Positions 1 through 13,358 of a stretch of 64,000 bases of DNA are shown one piece after another; the first letter of the stretch is position 1, and every line of letters starts with the position of its first letter. Source of the DNA: Hymenolepis diminuta (lineage: Eukaryota; Platyhelminthes; Cestoda; Cyclophyllidea; Hymenolepididae); contig CAADRB010000006.1 of NCBI GenBank assembly GCA_900708905.1, positions 3,788,233-3,852,232 on the forward strand, written 5' to 3'. The notes below the pieces were generated by a model. That model saw only the letters and a list, made by a program, of their open reading frames with translations. It searched no databases and was not told the DNA's origin. The translations under genes were made by a program, and so were the position numbers.

Positions 1-3000
1 GGAAAGATTTCTGTAACCTTGTGTCATAAGGATTTTTTTCCGGCGAAATTTAAATGCATTATCAATCTCACGAGATCCCTAAATTAATATTGCCAATTGA
101 GATAATATTTGTACAAATAAACAACTGAAAACGGTAAGTGAAGTGAAGACAGACATCCTCTTCTCCATTAGTTGACTAAAACCAAATGAGTCTGATCCAT
201 CACGCACGCACGGACATGGGATTTTATGCTTATAGGGGGAAATATAGTATAGCACCCCATGGCTGTTAGTCGGATGCATTAAGACACTGACAAAAAGCAT
301 GCAGCCATGCCCCCTCCATTTTTTATACTTTTCGATTTTGAAATTGACGGGAGAAGAGTGGAGACATCTGTAGACACAAACAATTTAGTGGAAGAGGAAA
401 AGAACAGAAGTAATTCTATTTTTACGGAGAATTTGAGTCATTAGCCAATAGCAAGATCTTGCGAAAGGCAGCGCGATCTGAAACTTAATTGCTCTCTGAC
501 CTGATTGGTGTTTAGTGGGAGTTTGTGTGCATTTTCTGAACTGGGTCACGTTTTGCGGTTATTTTAATGGAATAATCCATTAAAAAGCAACAATCCTATT
601 AAACGATATGACATTTTTGAATAACGTTTACACATAAATAGACATTGTGATGATATAAATAAATTATACATAGACAATTAATCTAATAAACTATATTTGT
701 GAATTCAAGACTTTATTTTGAAAATTACCCCTGATTCCTATTCAAGATAAAGGAAAATTGGTACTAGTCACATATCTTACCAACTGACAGTTTAATAACT
801 GTTAATTAGGGAGTGGCGCTACCATCAAATACTTTAAACTAGTTGAACTGATTTCTGGAGTGTGGGATTAATAAAATAGAACTGATTATAAAACTTTGTC
901 CATAAAAACCGATATCACCTAATCGCCTCCAGCGTTAAGCCAGAAACAAAATAAACTTCCTCAAACACTTCAAGTTGTGCGTATGATAAAGAGACAACTT
1001 TAACAATAAGGTAATTTTCCGTTTCAACTCCAATTATCCCTCTCATTTCATACATTTTTAGCGAAATCTGTACGTTTTCTCATCCAAATCATGTCTTTTG
1101 ATATAAATGAATGAATGAATTTATATAAGTGCTCATGTTTGATGCACTCTAACTGTTGAATTTGTGCTTATAAACTTCACTCTAACAACATAATATAATA
1201 TAAAAGTATACGCAATGGAAAGTATAGGACAGTGAAGGAGAAAATATAACTTAATCTAGTTTTTCATTTTATTTTAATTGAAACAGTTCGTTTTCTTTCT
1301 ACCTAGGATACAATGAAAGTAATTAAATCCATATTATCGTAAGACTACGTCATTACTGAAGTAACGATGAGTAGATACTGATATAATCTAGACAGCCTTT
1401 GTATTACTGTTAACTGTTCAATGATGTTACACCACAATTACAAGCTCTCAAATTTAGAGGAAAGAAGGAAGAAAACCCTCAGGAAGTAAAGTGGAACAAT
1501 AGGAAATGATAATAAAAATTACAGTCTGCACAGACATGAGTGTGGAGGCTGAATAATCAATAATATACGAGAAGGATTAAACCAAAAGTATTCGACTCAA
1601 CCTCTAAAGCCATAAAATTTCACATTTTCTTTAATAAATGAAAATGAATGTTCACGCGTCAGTGAAGAATATTATCGATATCAAGCCGAATGGGAGATGT
1701 TTAATAAATATGGATTTTTCGTCTGGATTGTATTAGCGACATCAGAATTAATTGACGATCGCTCAAGCACTTCAGAAATATTTCCTTCTGCTTATTGAAC
1801 TTTACTCTGCAATCTACCCACACCTCCAATTTTTCCTCTCCTAATTTTAATTTTCTATCACCACCTCCATCTTCTTCATATCTTGTGGTAATTAAGTTCG
1901 TAAAGCTGGAAGCGGCAATATCTAGGCACATTTCTTCTATCCTTTCTAAGTCATACATCTTTAACTGCAATTAAATCTCAATTCCAATTTTCTTTAAATA
2001 TATTTGACTATTTTGTGTCCCATTTAGAATTCAACTATATTCACTATCATTAAACATGCATTTAACTTTACCTACTCATTCTTCTGCAAGTTTTGATAAC
2101 CGCTGACTGTAAGGTGAATCAGCCTTTAAAATCAGGCAGTACGCCTGGGCCCTTTGCCGCATCATGACAGTTTCCGGAATGACCGCTATCAAGAGAGTCT
2201 GTTTTGCTGTCCCCCAAGTTTATAGCCACATTTATGTGTTTAAGCCTAAACGTGACGTTTTTTTCAATCACGATTATTAAATAGAACGGGTTAGTCATTT
2301 GAATCTGGTAAGGTAAATCTCATTCACGTTGAAGGGGAACGTTTTCGACAGCCACCCTATATAGAGGAACAGTATTCTGGACTCCCCTATCTATTGATTA
2401 AAATTACTATTAAGATTGGTAAAATCGTTTACTTTGTGTTCGTCGATGAGTGTCGAAGCCACGGTCTATAACTCGGCGAATGGACAGTTGAGCATTAAGC
2501 CACCAAACGCATTGAAGAGACGTGTTTTCAGCATTTATCTTGGACAGAGAAGTTCAATTCAAAAGGTACGCCGGAGATGAGTTCATATTCTACCTTTTCT
2601 CTCTTAACCATTTTTAACCAATATGGTTAATAGACATGTTGGCCAATGAGTATCGAAACAAGAACCTCTATTTACATGAAGAGGTGCACACTGACCGCCG
2701 TATCACTAATATTTTTGAATGTGGTTCGTAATTTTATATTGAAATTATTGACCTATGAAAGTTCAGAACATAGGATAAAGATTGCGGTTGTAGTTCATTT
2801 CAATCGATTTAAATATATGAATTTATTGGATTTTGATTAAATACATGGTTTATTTATCCGCATTTTTTCAACCTCTAGTAAAGGTTGATTTTTTTGCTTA
2901 ATATAAATGGTTTTCCTAAACTTCATACCTTTATTTCTCAAGATGTAACATAACGATACGCAATTTACTCTGCAACATAATCGAGATCCTTCAATACATA

Positions 3001-4846
3001 TTCAGAAATTGGATTATCTGGCTGCATCTATCAATAATAGTTAAAAGGAGGGGAGGGTAGAATTTAAATTTCCAAATTAGAAAGCGTTCCAGGAGACTTC
3101 TTCCTAAGGTGAGCATTTTTTCGTTATTTTCCTTAGAACTGAGTCAAGCTACTTTGTACTTGACGTAAATCTCAGCTAATTACAACTTACAACTACAACT
3201 CTAAAGATAAGGAGGGCTCCCCCACCCAATCTTTTAAACGTGGTCGATTCGGATGAATACTTCATTCTGCCCTCGGACAATTCTGAACTGGCTCATGAAA
3301 TTCGTGTTTATGAAAATACAAATAAATGCAAACTCTCGCTCTTAAAATCCTTTTTAGTCCAAATCGTTTACAAAGCTATGCTCCACCCGAATAGAATGCG
3401 TTTAAAATATCTCAGAGCATGAGGCACCAATAGCAACTTGTTACAGGAACAAAATCTCTCAATTTCACTCTCTCTTCCTCTTAGAAAATACAATGTCCTA
3501 GGTTATGCATCCCCTCTGTCCTAATCGTATGTTTGATACCCCCTTTAGATCAAAATGATGCGCTAAATAAACGCAACGCATTGAGAGAGGGAGAGACCAC
3601 GTCTAGACCAGATCGCACCGATTATTGTTGATTACTTTGGGTGATAGATATACTAGATCCACTTGACAACAAGGAAAAGTCGATTATACTAAAGTCGCTG
3701 TGTCTCAAAGGGGGTCTATCGTGTGACCAGACATTTTAAACAACTAGAATTTTCCTTTAATGGGCTTAGAAATTAAGTAATTATTCCATTGGAATATTTA
3801 GGGATTAGAACACTACTCCTTTATAAGTTCGAATTAAACAAACGCGGGGACAAAAATTCATTTATAAATTATCCTATGCAAATTTTTCAAAAAATATTAA
3901 TTTTTCAGGGGCTTTTTCTCTGCCCCTCAATCTGACTTTCTGCACAATTTCTTCGTGTCCCCTTCTCAAACATATTCAGAGAAAAATTTAAGACATCCCC
4001 AATAATGTGTTGACGGGTAGAAACTATTTCTACTCTTTAACTTCTCATACCTGAGATTTGAAATTTGGATTTTGAATACGCCTGCACCTTGGCGCCGGTC
4101 GGTTGGTAATGAGTTTTAGAATACATTTAACTGGTTTTATAATCAGCCTGATATAAGGGGGGAAATAAAAGCAGAACTTTAAGTGATCATTTGCAGTTAA
4201 TAATATGTCCTGTTTCAAGTTGATTTGCATCAGTTAGGGTCTAGAAATGTCGAAGCTGAAATTTCAAGGCAAAACATTTCAGCATTTGCAACTTAGTAGT
4301 CTTTAGGTCATTGAAGAAAGCGACGAAATGCTTTATGACAAAGGGGAACAACAAACAAGCAGGTAATGAGGTGCGAAACTGCGGAGAGGGTCATGGAGAA
4401 GCAGGCAATGAAGGAGTACATCAAGATCCCTACTATTTTTGAACTATGAAAGCAGGTTCATTGGTAAGATTTTCCGTAAGATTCAGTGCTTTGTGTTTTT
4501 GTTTAAGCCAAGAGCAAGAAGATGAGACCAACAACGATTTTTAAGCATTCACCGTTAATCAAATTTTCATGTTCAAATTGAAGTAAGAGTAAGGAGATTA
4601 CGATTTTAATAGACCATTCGAAATATAAAGCACAGTAAAACACTGGGAACTTGGGTGTTAGAATATTGAAGAGGACACCAAAGTATCAGATTGCAACTGT
4701 CCAATTTTTGATCTATGTGTTTAGAGCACGATTAATTCAATTTACCTTATTAATGTTGTGTGCCTGTCTATGCTAATTAATAAAATATTATTTCTTCTTT
4801 CAGATTGTGTGATAATTATCGTTATTAATTACTATTTCTAGCCCTA
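1..4846. other. intergenic, no gene seen
   Basis: AT-rich sequence with stops in all frames. Reading frames are short and none resembles a known family. The only structured element noted is repeat R fragment 1 near 1815-1945. Small exons of an unrecognised gene cannot be ruled out. Confidence 0.5.
1815..1945 (+). repeat. dispersed repeat family R, fragment 1
   Basis: TTAAGTTCGTAAAGCTGGAA followed by GCGGCAATAT and a pyrimidine-rich TTTCTTCTATCCTTTC matches the core of the family seen at 29150 and 51715. Only the 3' half is present. Confidence 0.45.
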
Positions 4847-5560
4847 ATGTACGCTCCAAATAAAGACCATATCAGGCAATATCGGGCATATTTTACTCTT
4901 TGAATTTCATCAAGGAAATACGGCAAGCTCTCTTCGAGCAAAAACACTCAAAAACACTTATGGAAATGATGTGTTGTGAATGAAAAGACCTGCAGAAGGT
5001 GGTTTTCTGCAGGTGGTTTCATAAAGGATGATTTCAGCCTGAAAGACGAGAGACGAACCGAGAGCAGGATGTCCAAAAATCTCAATTCTGAGCAATTGCA
5101 AGTTGCTATTGATGAAAATCTAACCTGCACTACTAGAGAACTGTGCAACACCTTTAACGTAAGCTGTCATATGACCATACAGGGGGAAATGTAAAGACTT
5201 GGCTGGGAAAGTCTCAAAGGCTGGGAAATGGTCTCATGTGGGAAATGAATTTATCAGATATCAACAAGCAACAGCTTGTGACCTGTTGTGTTTCACTGAG
5301 TTCTCATGAACTTCAGGCAAATTTTTTAGACCAAATCATAACTGACAGCGACGAGAAGTGGTGGATTCTTCACAACAAAAAAGACAGTGGTTCTAAACCA
5401 ATTTCACATCCGAGACAATTCGAGACTGCACCCGAAAAACTCTCTTGTGTGTATTATGGGATTTGAAGGGAACTGTTTCTTATGAACTAATGGGTGACAA
5501 TCAAATAATAACATCTGAACTCTATTGTCAGTAGCTAACTCGTTTAAAAGCAGGTAGCTG
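4847..5560 (+). pseudogene. mariner-type (Tc1/mariner) transposase relic
   Basis: Split over several frames, this reads like a mariner transposase from its start to past the first catalytic region. MYAPNKDHIRQ and then, in another frame, HILLFEFHQG match the usual N-terminus. YGNDVL, a stop, and NEKTCRRWFSAGGF with a DFSLKDERR tail are the first helix-turn-helix. TTRELCNTFNVS is the second. WEMNLSDINKQQLVTCCVSL with FLDQIITDSDEKW is the start of the catalytic domain; the TDSDE holds one residue more than the family TGDE. After a stop at 5464 the frame continues KGTVSYELMGDNQ and SELYCQ before another stop. At least two frameshifts and three stops are present, and the rest of the DD34D domain is missing. 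No terminal inverted repeats were recognised. It is a dead, old insertion. Confidence 0.82.
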
Positions 5561-7206
5561 TACTTGGCTTTTGAATAAAATTTATTATTCTATACAGCGA
5601 GTATTCTGTTTCCTAATGTTCCCAAAATCCCAAAATAATTTCTTTCTCATATAAATTAATTACTTAACGCATGAGTAGTTTATTTAACGCTTGTTAACGT
5701 ATTTTGATTAAATTCTTATTGTGAAAAAATCATCGTTTAAGCCCGGGTGTCGATAACTGGTGGATGATAATTGTGAGATTTCATCTAATCGTCGATTTGT
5801 ATTACCAAATCCTTCCATGAATATCTATTAATGAGTTTGGAACTCTAAACATTTTCGTCGGGATTATTATAAAACCAGAACTTACCTCAAAATATCCAAT
5901 GTCAAAAGGTAGGAGGAAATCATTCCTCTCTCTTTTTATCTGCTTCAGGAAAGTTAAATATTCAATAAACTACGAGTGAATGTTGAAGTCAGAACAACAA
6001 GATTCTAACTTTTGTGGAACTCTGGATGCATAGATTTATTCATTTTCTCATAAGGGGTATAGCTCTCCCTATGGCTTGACCTGTAATTAACTGCTGGGTT
6101 TCTTGTCCACAAAATCAGAACTTTTAGACTGGTCGGTTAAACAGTGTGGTTAGTTATGTCATTTCGATTAATTTTTGTCTTCTTAAAAAGTACCTCTCCC
6201 CCATTTCATTTCCAACTAGAATATTTTGCTAATTCCAACGTTCAGAAGCTTCCTCATGGTTAAAACTTCTAAAAATTTTTCTGCTGCTCCATGCGTGATT
6301 GTAATACCATTTTGGATTCATAAACTGTATCCCTAATTTGCATATCCTATTTTATTTTGTAATTGCCAATATTTTCTTTCGCAAATGTAATGGATCCCTC
6401 TTAAAAATAATACGTTTATTTTCTTTTTGGACTTAACTACTGGATTAGCTCTATAGTGCCTGCGCACGCTGACCCACACCTTTTCCCTAACTGTCAATGA
6501 ACAGTGCATGCGAAATCGGTCAAGCTGCCCTATCGTACCTCAGTCCGTTCCTCACACCCCGGATTGGCCTCCCTCAGTAACTGACGCCTTCCTCTCCCCC
6601 TTCTTCCCCAATTCCTCTTTCCACTACTTCCCCTCTCATTCCTACCTAATTGTCTAATAAACCCGTGGTCCTACTGAACTCTAAGTCTTCTCGCTAGTTT
6701 AAAGCCGTTGTTTCATATTAGCCATTAGAAGACCATTATCCTTAATAGGAGATATCTAGTCTAACTTGATCTGACTCCTAAAGTAACTTTTTTAGCTCTA
6801 TTGCTTTTAGTGTCCTAGACCACTAATGCTTTAATCTCTATGAAAAGATCAAATCATAGCTATCACCGTTTTAAAATGAGATCATAAAAAATTAAAGGAA
6901 AGTCCGTTTATGTTATAAACATTGTAAGAGCTCCCAAAAGCTCATTACATAGTACTTTTTATCGAATGAGTGCATTATTATGGTTACTTGTATCAGTTTG
7001 GAAGGGTCTTGAACTATTATTTTAAATAATAATCCTATTATTACATACTATATCAAATTAAATCAAGAAACGGCCACTAATTTAAAAATAACCATGTAGA
7101 ATAGGATGGACCCAAAGAGTATTTTTAAAGTCTCCTAGAGTTGTAGCTTTCTGCATCAACTCGGCCTTAATCGGGATTTTGAGTAGAAGCGGTAGTTGTT
7201 TTTACC

Positions 7207-7220
7207 GTTACTATAGCAAC
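7207..7220 (+). promoter_or_regulatory. X-box (RFX-binding) motif 1
   Basis: GTTACTATAGCAAC fits the animal X-box consensus GTHNYYATRRNAAC at every position. RFX factors use such sites about 100 bp upstream of ciliary genes. No ciliary gene was recognised next to it. An ATG with a strong GTGAGT donor 12 bases later lies about 105 bp downstream. Confidence 0.4.
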
Positions 7221-7458
7221 CGGGTCCATTGACTTGTGTGATTATGTAGAAGCGGAGACAGGTTGGTGGGGGACTACAGCTAAAGAATAGGAAGCGAAGT
7301 GAGTCATCGCATGAAGTGACGCCCAATGGCGAAAGGAGTGAGTAGGTCTAGATTGGGGGTTTTAAAGGGAGGAGGGGGTAAAATAAAGTCTAGAGCAGAT
7401 GACTCATTTCGACATCCTTTCCCCTTCCTCAAATTTGGCCCAGATCTGTTCTTCACTT

Positions 7459-7484
7459 CCCCTCCCTCCCCCCCCCCTCCCCCC
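7459..7484 (-). other. potential G-quadruplex tract
   Basis: On the minus strand there are G runs of 6, 10, 3 and 4, each separated by a single A. This is a strong quadruplex-forming pattern in otherwise AT-rich DNA, about 240 bp from X-box 1. Confidence 0.5.
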
Positions 7485-8408
7485 TAATATTTCTCGTTCT
7501 GCTCAGGATGGCAATAACAGAGTAGTAAATAATGCATTTGGAGGTGAGGGAAAATAATGAACACTTATGAGTACTACTCAAATATGTTTAAGTATTACTC
7601 CTTCTCTCTCTTCCCAACTACCGACCTTGTTTAAATGAAGTGATCTGTTTTATGGGCACCTTTCTTACTAAAGGATCATATTGTTGTAATTTAGGATGGT
7701 TATAGTTATTCTATAAGAAATATAAGCATAAGTGCAAGACATGAAACTTAGATTAGAATAAGGATAGTCTGTGATAAAAAACCTAGATTTTTTTCAAAAC
7801 CACTTGAACTGAGCATTTATTAATAGACTAGTGTCATTATTTCAACAATTGTCATTGCTTATAACGAATATTTAAGGTAAAGTTAATCAAAATATTCCTT
7901 TTACTCCATGAATTATTAATCTAAATAGAGTTATTTCTTTAAATGAATGTATAGGTGATAATAAGCATAGATTAATATTAAGATATATCCAGCGATTATC
8001 CGTAGAGGCTATATGGTGTCAAACATAAAATAGTTAATTTGATTTTTTTTGTGCTCGCTTCAGATCACAGCTTACATAAACTAAAATGGGGAGGTTTCAT
8101 CCCCAAGTTTTAATATTTGTTCCTAAATAAGTCCTACTTTTCTTCTGTCGAAAGAAGATTCAAACATTCCTTTTTTCCAGAACTGGCCTCCAGTTCAATT
8201 TTCCATTGACATAACCTTCAAAAGTGAACTTCATTCTAAAGCCAAGATAAAGATGCCTCAAATACAAATCAAAAGAAATCTTAGTTTTTGGGAAAAATCT
8301 TGCTACTTCACCCTCTTCTTCTCTAATAAGTGTCATTTTTACAATTATACGTCTGTCTAGTTCATAAATGATCATTTTCATCTCTTAAACCCTAAGATTT
8401 CAAAGCCC

Positions 8409-8588
8409 GCCAGTGGTGCAGCTGTCAAGGTACTCATCCACGGAGTGAGAGGTTATGGTTATTTAGTCTGTTGGTGTACATCCAATGAGCAGAATGATCA
8501 ACTGCACTGATTAAATCCCGCTAATAAAGTGACGGAATTCGAGTTTCTCACCAAACAGTCTCCATTAGACTATCCCCCTACCCACGAT
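8409..8588 (+). repeat. tRNA-derived SINE-like element, copy 1
   Basis: It begins CCAGTGGTGCAGCTG, where TGGTGCAGCTG at 8414-8424 fits the pol III A box (TRGYNNANNNG). It continues with the family blocks GTACATCCAATGAGCAGAAT, CACTGATTAA, CCCGCTAATAAAG, GAATTCGAGTTTCTCACCA and CTACCCACGATGA. The B-box region is degraded. The blocks recur in the same order in the copies at 26850 and 33943. Confidence 0.65.
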
Positions 8589-11500
8589 GAACGTCTGACA
8601 ACACTTTCCTAAGTGACTTGAAATAAGAAAAATGTCTAGATAGTACAGGTCTCTGCATGAACTGGAACTCTCATGTGATCATAACATTTTTTTAGCATTC
8701 GGCGATGCTAATTTGGATATAAACTACACTAAAACTTTGAATATGACAGACTTATGAACTATGGTATATGCATCTTTAATTTTCTAAATACATAATCCAT
8801 AGACTATATTCCTTTTAGTCATTAGGTCTATGTCGAACGGTCCTAAACGGAAGAAGTTCAGTACTGATTCACTTACAATACTCAACCTTTAACCAAAAAA
8901 TAATTCCTAATGGTTTTGCGCTACAAATCAATTGGCTTGATGGAATACATGTGCTCCACCCTAAATCTATTGGGGCAAATCTTATTAAAACCTTTAAATG
9001 TTTCACAGCACTCTTCTTCTTGTGTTCCTTCAATCTATGAAGTTGATGTAAGTCGATTTTCCCAAGACATTTCACAGCTATGCAGCTTGCTACCTTAGGT
9101 CATCTGTCTTACACTACCCAACTGCGTCAGTTTGAATTGCTCTTGTATAATCACAATAATGGAACTACCAACTTCTTACATAGAAAAGGTATTTATATTT
9201 TCCCCTTACTATGAATGAAAACTGCATATTCTTTGCAAATCCTCATCATATTTCACTGTAATAATCTTTTATCGTATACGGAGCCACAAAGTGTTATTAT
9301 CTCACTTGAGAAATCAGTGGGATTTACATACCGACCCAATCTCATAAAATCTCTCCCCCTTTTTTACCGACGCAACCATGGAGATAAGTGACTACTGCTT
9401 AATTGTCCGACCTACCTGATGGAAGAAAGCATTCATTCTACTCATGTGAGCACATATGTGCATAGTATAAGTGGAGTTGGGGGACAGGTAAGAGATAGTG
9501 AGATGGGGAATTTAGGAGGGGGAAGATAGGAGGCAGAAAGACAACTGACTCCATCACATCTTTTGATGATTAAGTCTCCTTCTCCACAAAAGCGAGTGAT
9601 TTAAGACTCATGTTCTTCCCGCGGCATTAAACCTTTGATCCCTTTAACTAGGTATTTCTGGGGTTTTTGCAGACATGTTCTCCCTCTCTCTTTAATGGAT
9701 ACTTGTGCAGTTTGTTAACTGACCAAAGTGTATGCAGCTTTACGTGAGTGTTTTGATGTTACAAGAGAGTAACTCGGGTGCTTAGACATTTCCTTCTTTG
9801 ATCGTTCTGCAGTTGACAAGAGAATGTGTTGGGAAACAGGGTCGAGCTTTTCAAAGAGCACTAATAAGTTAATAATTTAACAAGCAAATTATTCACTAGC
9901 TTGCAATTTAGAAAAATGTTTTCCTCTGAAGTCATTCCGTTTTATAGACAATTATCATTACTATCCATCGCAGTGCAAAATACAATTTATAATCATAGGA
10001 TAATAGTTGAATGAAGGGAACACTAAAACGGGTCCAATAAGATATGAAACGGTGGAGGAGACAAAGAGAAACCAGCAATGAAGTCACTGTGTGGTCTTAC
10101 TTTGAATTCTATGATTTAATAAGGAATATCATTTACTTTGTAATGCTCAAATGCCCAAATTTCAAATATAGACTCCTGGATTCATGGTTGGAGTTATGTC
10201 CACGATATTAAAAACTTGCTAACTAGTGGAGTTAACTCCGTAGGTGATCATGCCTCCTCAATTTATTTGTACCTTGTTACAGGTAAATGGGACTGGCAAC
10301 GATTATTTACAGAAAATGAATTGAATTTCCTGAGATCAAATGGACTAACATATATGTGAAATTCTTACTATAAATGTCTTAAATAATGACCAAACATAAC
10401 GCTCTAACTATATAAGGCTTGAAAAGACGAAATATCGATATCTGAGTTGGGAATTTTGGAAAATTGAACTTTACAGAGAGTGACAAATTGTATCGAATTA
10501 ACCGTTTAGTAGTAGTGACAGCTCATTATTCTGAAACGTTAGTTTTCTAAATACCTATCTCAACTTAGGGTTCTAAACCATTAATCCGATAAATTTTTAC
10601 CAAAGCTCCAACAACAATGAACTTTGAGAATCTTTTTTAATGTTTAAATAACTTCGAATTTTCTTAAACGATAAGGATGTATTGATACATTCTCATGTAC
10701 TTGAGTGAAGAAAATTATCTCAAATCCAAATTCCCGATTTCTATAGACCAAATTTCGAATGATTTATATTAAGCTTATTCACATATGTTGAGTTCATTAT
10801 AAACTCATTATTTTCACTATATTTTACACATTAATTATATTATATTTAATTCACTTTCCGCTGGCTAGAAGTAAATCGAATTAACAATAATAACGAGTAC
10901 ACGCTTTAGGTGTTATCATTTTTATATGGTTAAAATCCTATTGATTTTCAGACGAAAATTATCCATTTGCCTTATGCGGCATTTGTTGATAACATTTTGT
11001 AACTGCAGGGTTGCCAACTTTTCTATTCCGTTGCAATACTGGGAAGTCCAGTTTCTGTCGTTAAGATTTATCTGCTCACTAGATACTGCCAGGCTATAGT
11101 TAATTCAAACCAGAGAGAGAGGGCATTTTTTATCAAAGATATTACATAGAAATGCAAGTTGTCCTCATGATTTTGACAATCAGAGATCGAAACACCGGCA
11201 GAGTGATAAGTCTTTGTCCTCATAACTGCCAAGCTATCAAGAGTGACATCTTACGCAAATTCTAAAAAGAAATAAAATTTTCAAAAAATGTCTTGAAAGT
11301 GCACAAATAATTGCTCTGCTGGTTTTTGACACGAGAGTGAGAGAAAAGAACGAATTTGCCACCACATAACCGAAATGTTCTCAATTTGAGTACAATGCCC
11401 TGGAGTGGTAAGGGATTTACATACGTTATAGCAGGCGTAGAAATCTCAAGCGGAGCTTGAAAAATATGATTGATTTGAATTGGCTGAAGATATCAAAATT

Positions 11501-13231
11501 GGATATACAAATATGCACTTCTTGACATAGGCTTTCTACGTACCTCCAGAATAATGAAAACTATCCGTAAAATGCATGACTACAAAGTAGAGGGAAATTT
11601 CTCTCGCCTCAGTAAATATCACGTACCTTCTAATGAAGATTAACTGATTATTTTCTTTTGAAAATGGCGTAACGGTTAGTGTCCGACCGCTTATCAGATC
11701 ACATCTATTTCCATTCAGCAATGGAAATGCCAAACAGCTCTAATAAATACTAACCTTCAAGAAGGGCAGTGTGATGCGAGTTTCTCGCTGAAGTAGTTCA
11801 TTAAAACCTCCTCTATTAAAAGATACTTCAGTCCACTGTTATTGTCATCTTGGTCCCCATACTTTAACAATGATAGGAAAGTTACATAGCGAAAACCCAA
11901 CATGTTCCTTCTATCCAGATTTATTTTTATGATTAGATCTGGTATTGTCTTTTCATAAATTCATTTTTAATTGGACATCAAAATGACGCCATATCAATGA
12001 ATATTATGCCCTACTTTTAACCATGTTTTGGTTTTAAGTACAACATGTTGGTCGAGATGGAAAATCAAGAGACTCATCCTTTGGTTTTATGAAAGTTTTG
12101 CAAAAGCTCTACCATAGAAAAGCGACAGACTAGACTAGTGTCTGAAAATACGTCTTTTCGGCTCTTAGACACCCGGTACTCACATTTTTCCTTTTATAAA
12201 TTGGTTTCTGAGTGCAAGTAACCACCAATGTTTCAATTATGTCTGCTCTTTTCGTCCAATTGATGGTCACTTAAAATGTCTGATCGGTAATAACTGGTAT
12301 ACTTTATTTTATACATAATTAATCGTAGAATTTACTGCATTAACAAGGCAGTTGCTATTTGCCAACTAAAATCACTAAGAAGACGCACAAAAAAGTTCAA
12401 TATTTTGGATTTATGGATATTCGAGATTTCCTTTGATATATACATATCAGTTGATAAAATCTCACGCATTGACTTTTATCCATGTGATTTAGTAGTGAAT
12501 TAAAATAGCATATGATTCGATCATTCCAATTTTTATGAAATGAAGATTATTAGTTTAAGAATGGAGTTTTACAATGGATCTTGTTAGATTTAATGCAACA
12601 AGCATTATTTATTTCCAGCTAAGGTTATTTCATTTGGTTTACTTGATCAAAAACTGGACTGGAGAAAGCATGGCTTTCAGTATTGCATTTACTGTGAAGA
12701 GGATAAGACCAAGTATTTCTGGATGGTCTTAGTTGTGATTGACGATTGATATGGGTATAAATCGTAGACTACATCAACTTCATTTTCAGGGTATAGTAAG
12801 AAGCGGTCTTGTAGACACAGAGAATTAAGATATGTTTTAGGCCATTTTACCATGATAAGAGTTACCACCTTTTCGTTTTTTAGACCTTTGTCAAGAAAAT
12901 ATTCCGCAAGATTCGACTTTTTCATCAATCCTTCGATCACCACCAAATTCTCATTTAGAATTTTCTTTCAAAGTTACCCTAGGTACTTTGGAGTTTACCG
13001 TTTCTATTTCCGTCTTTAAAAAAAGAATGCATATAACATTGTTTCGATGGACTTAGCGTTACAAACATCCTGCGAAGATTTCCCACTCCCGTCTGTCTAA
13101 TGATTATTCACATGAAATCACTTTCCGTAAATTTCCTTTAACCCTCTTCGAACTATTGACCCCTGTAGATACATCTATTTACACTTTCGCTTAGTAATCC
13201 TAACATTTAGATATGCTATGAATGATATTAC

Positions 13232-13358
13232 ATTTCATAAAGCAAACTGACTAGAATCAGTCCGCTTGTCTTATTCCAGAATCCAAATACTGCAAGGCGA
13301 TGATACTAGCGGTAATACATGAAGGCGTATTTCATAGTACAAACTGACTAGATTCAGT
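13232..13358. repeat. short tandem-type duplication, 97-bp period
   Basis: ATTTCATA, four variable bases and AAACTGACTAGAATCAGT at 13232-13261 recur at 13329-13358 with four differences in 30. The spacer between them is only loosely similar to what follows the second copy. Confidence 0.5.
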
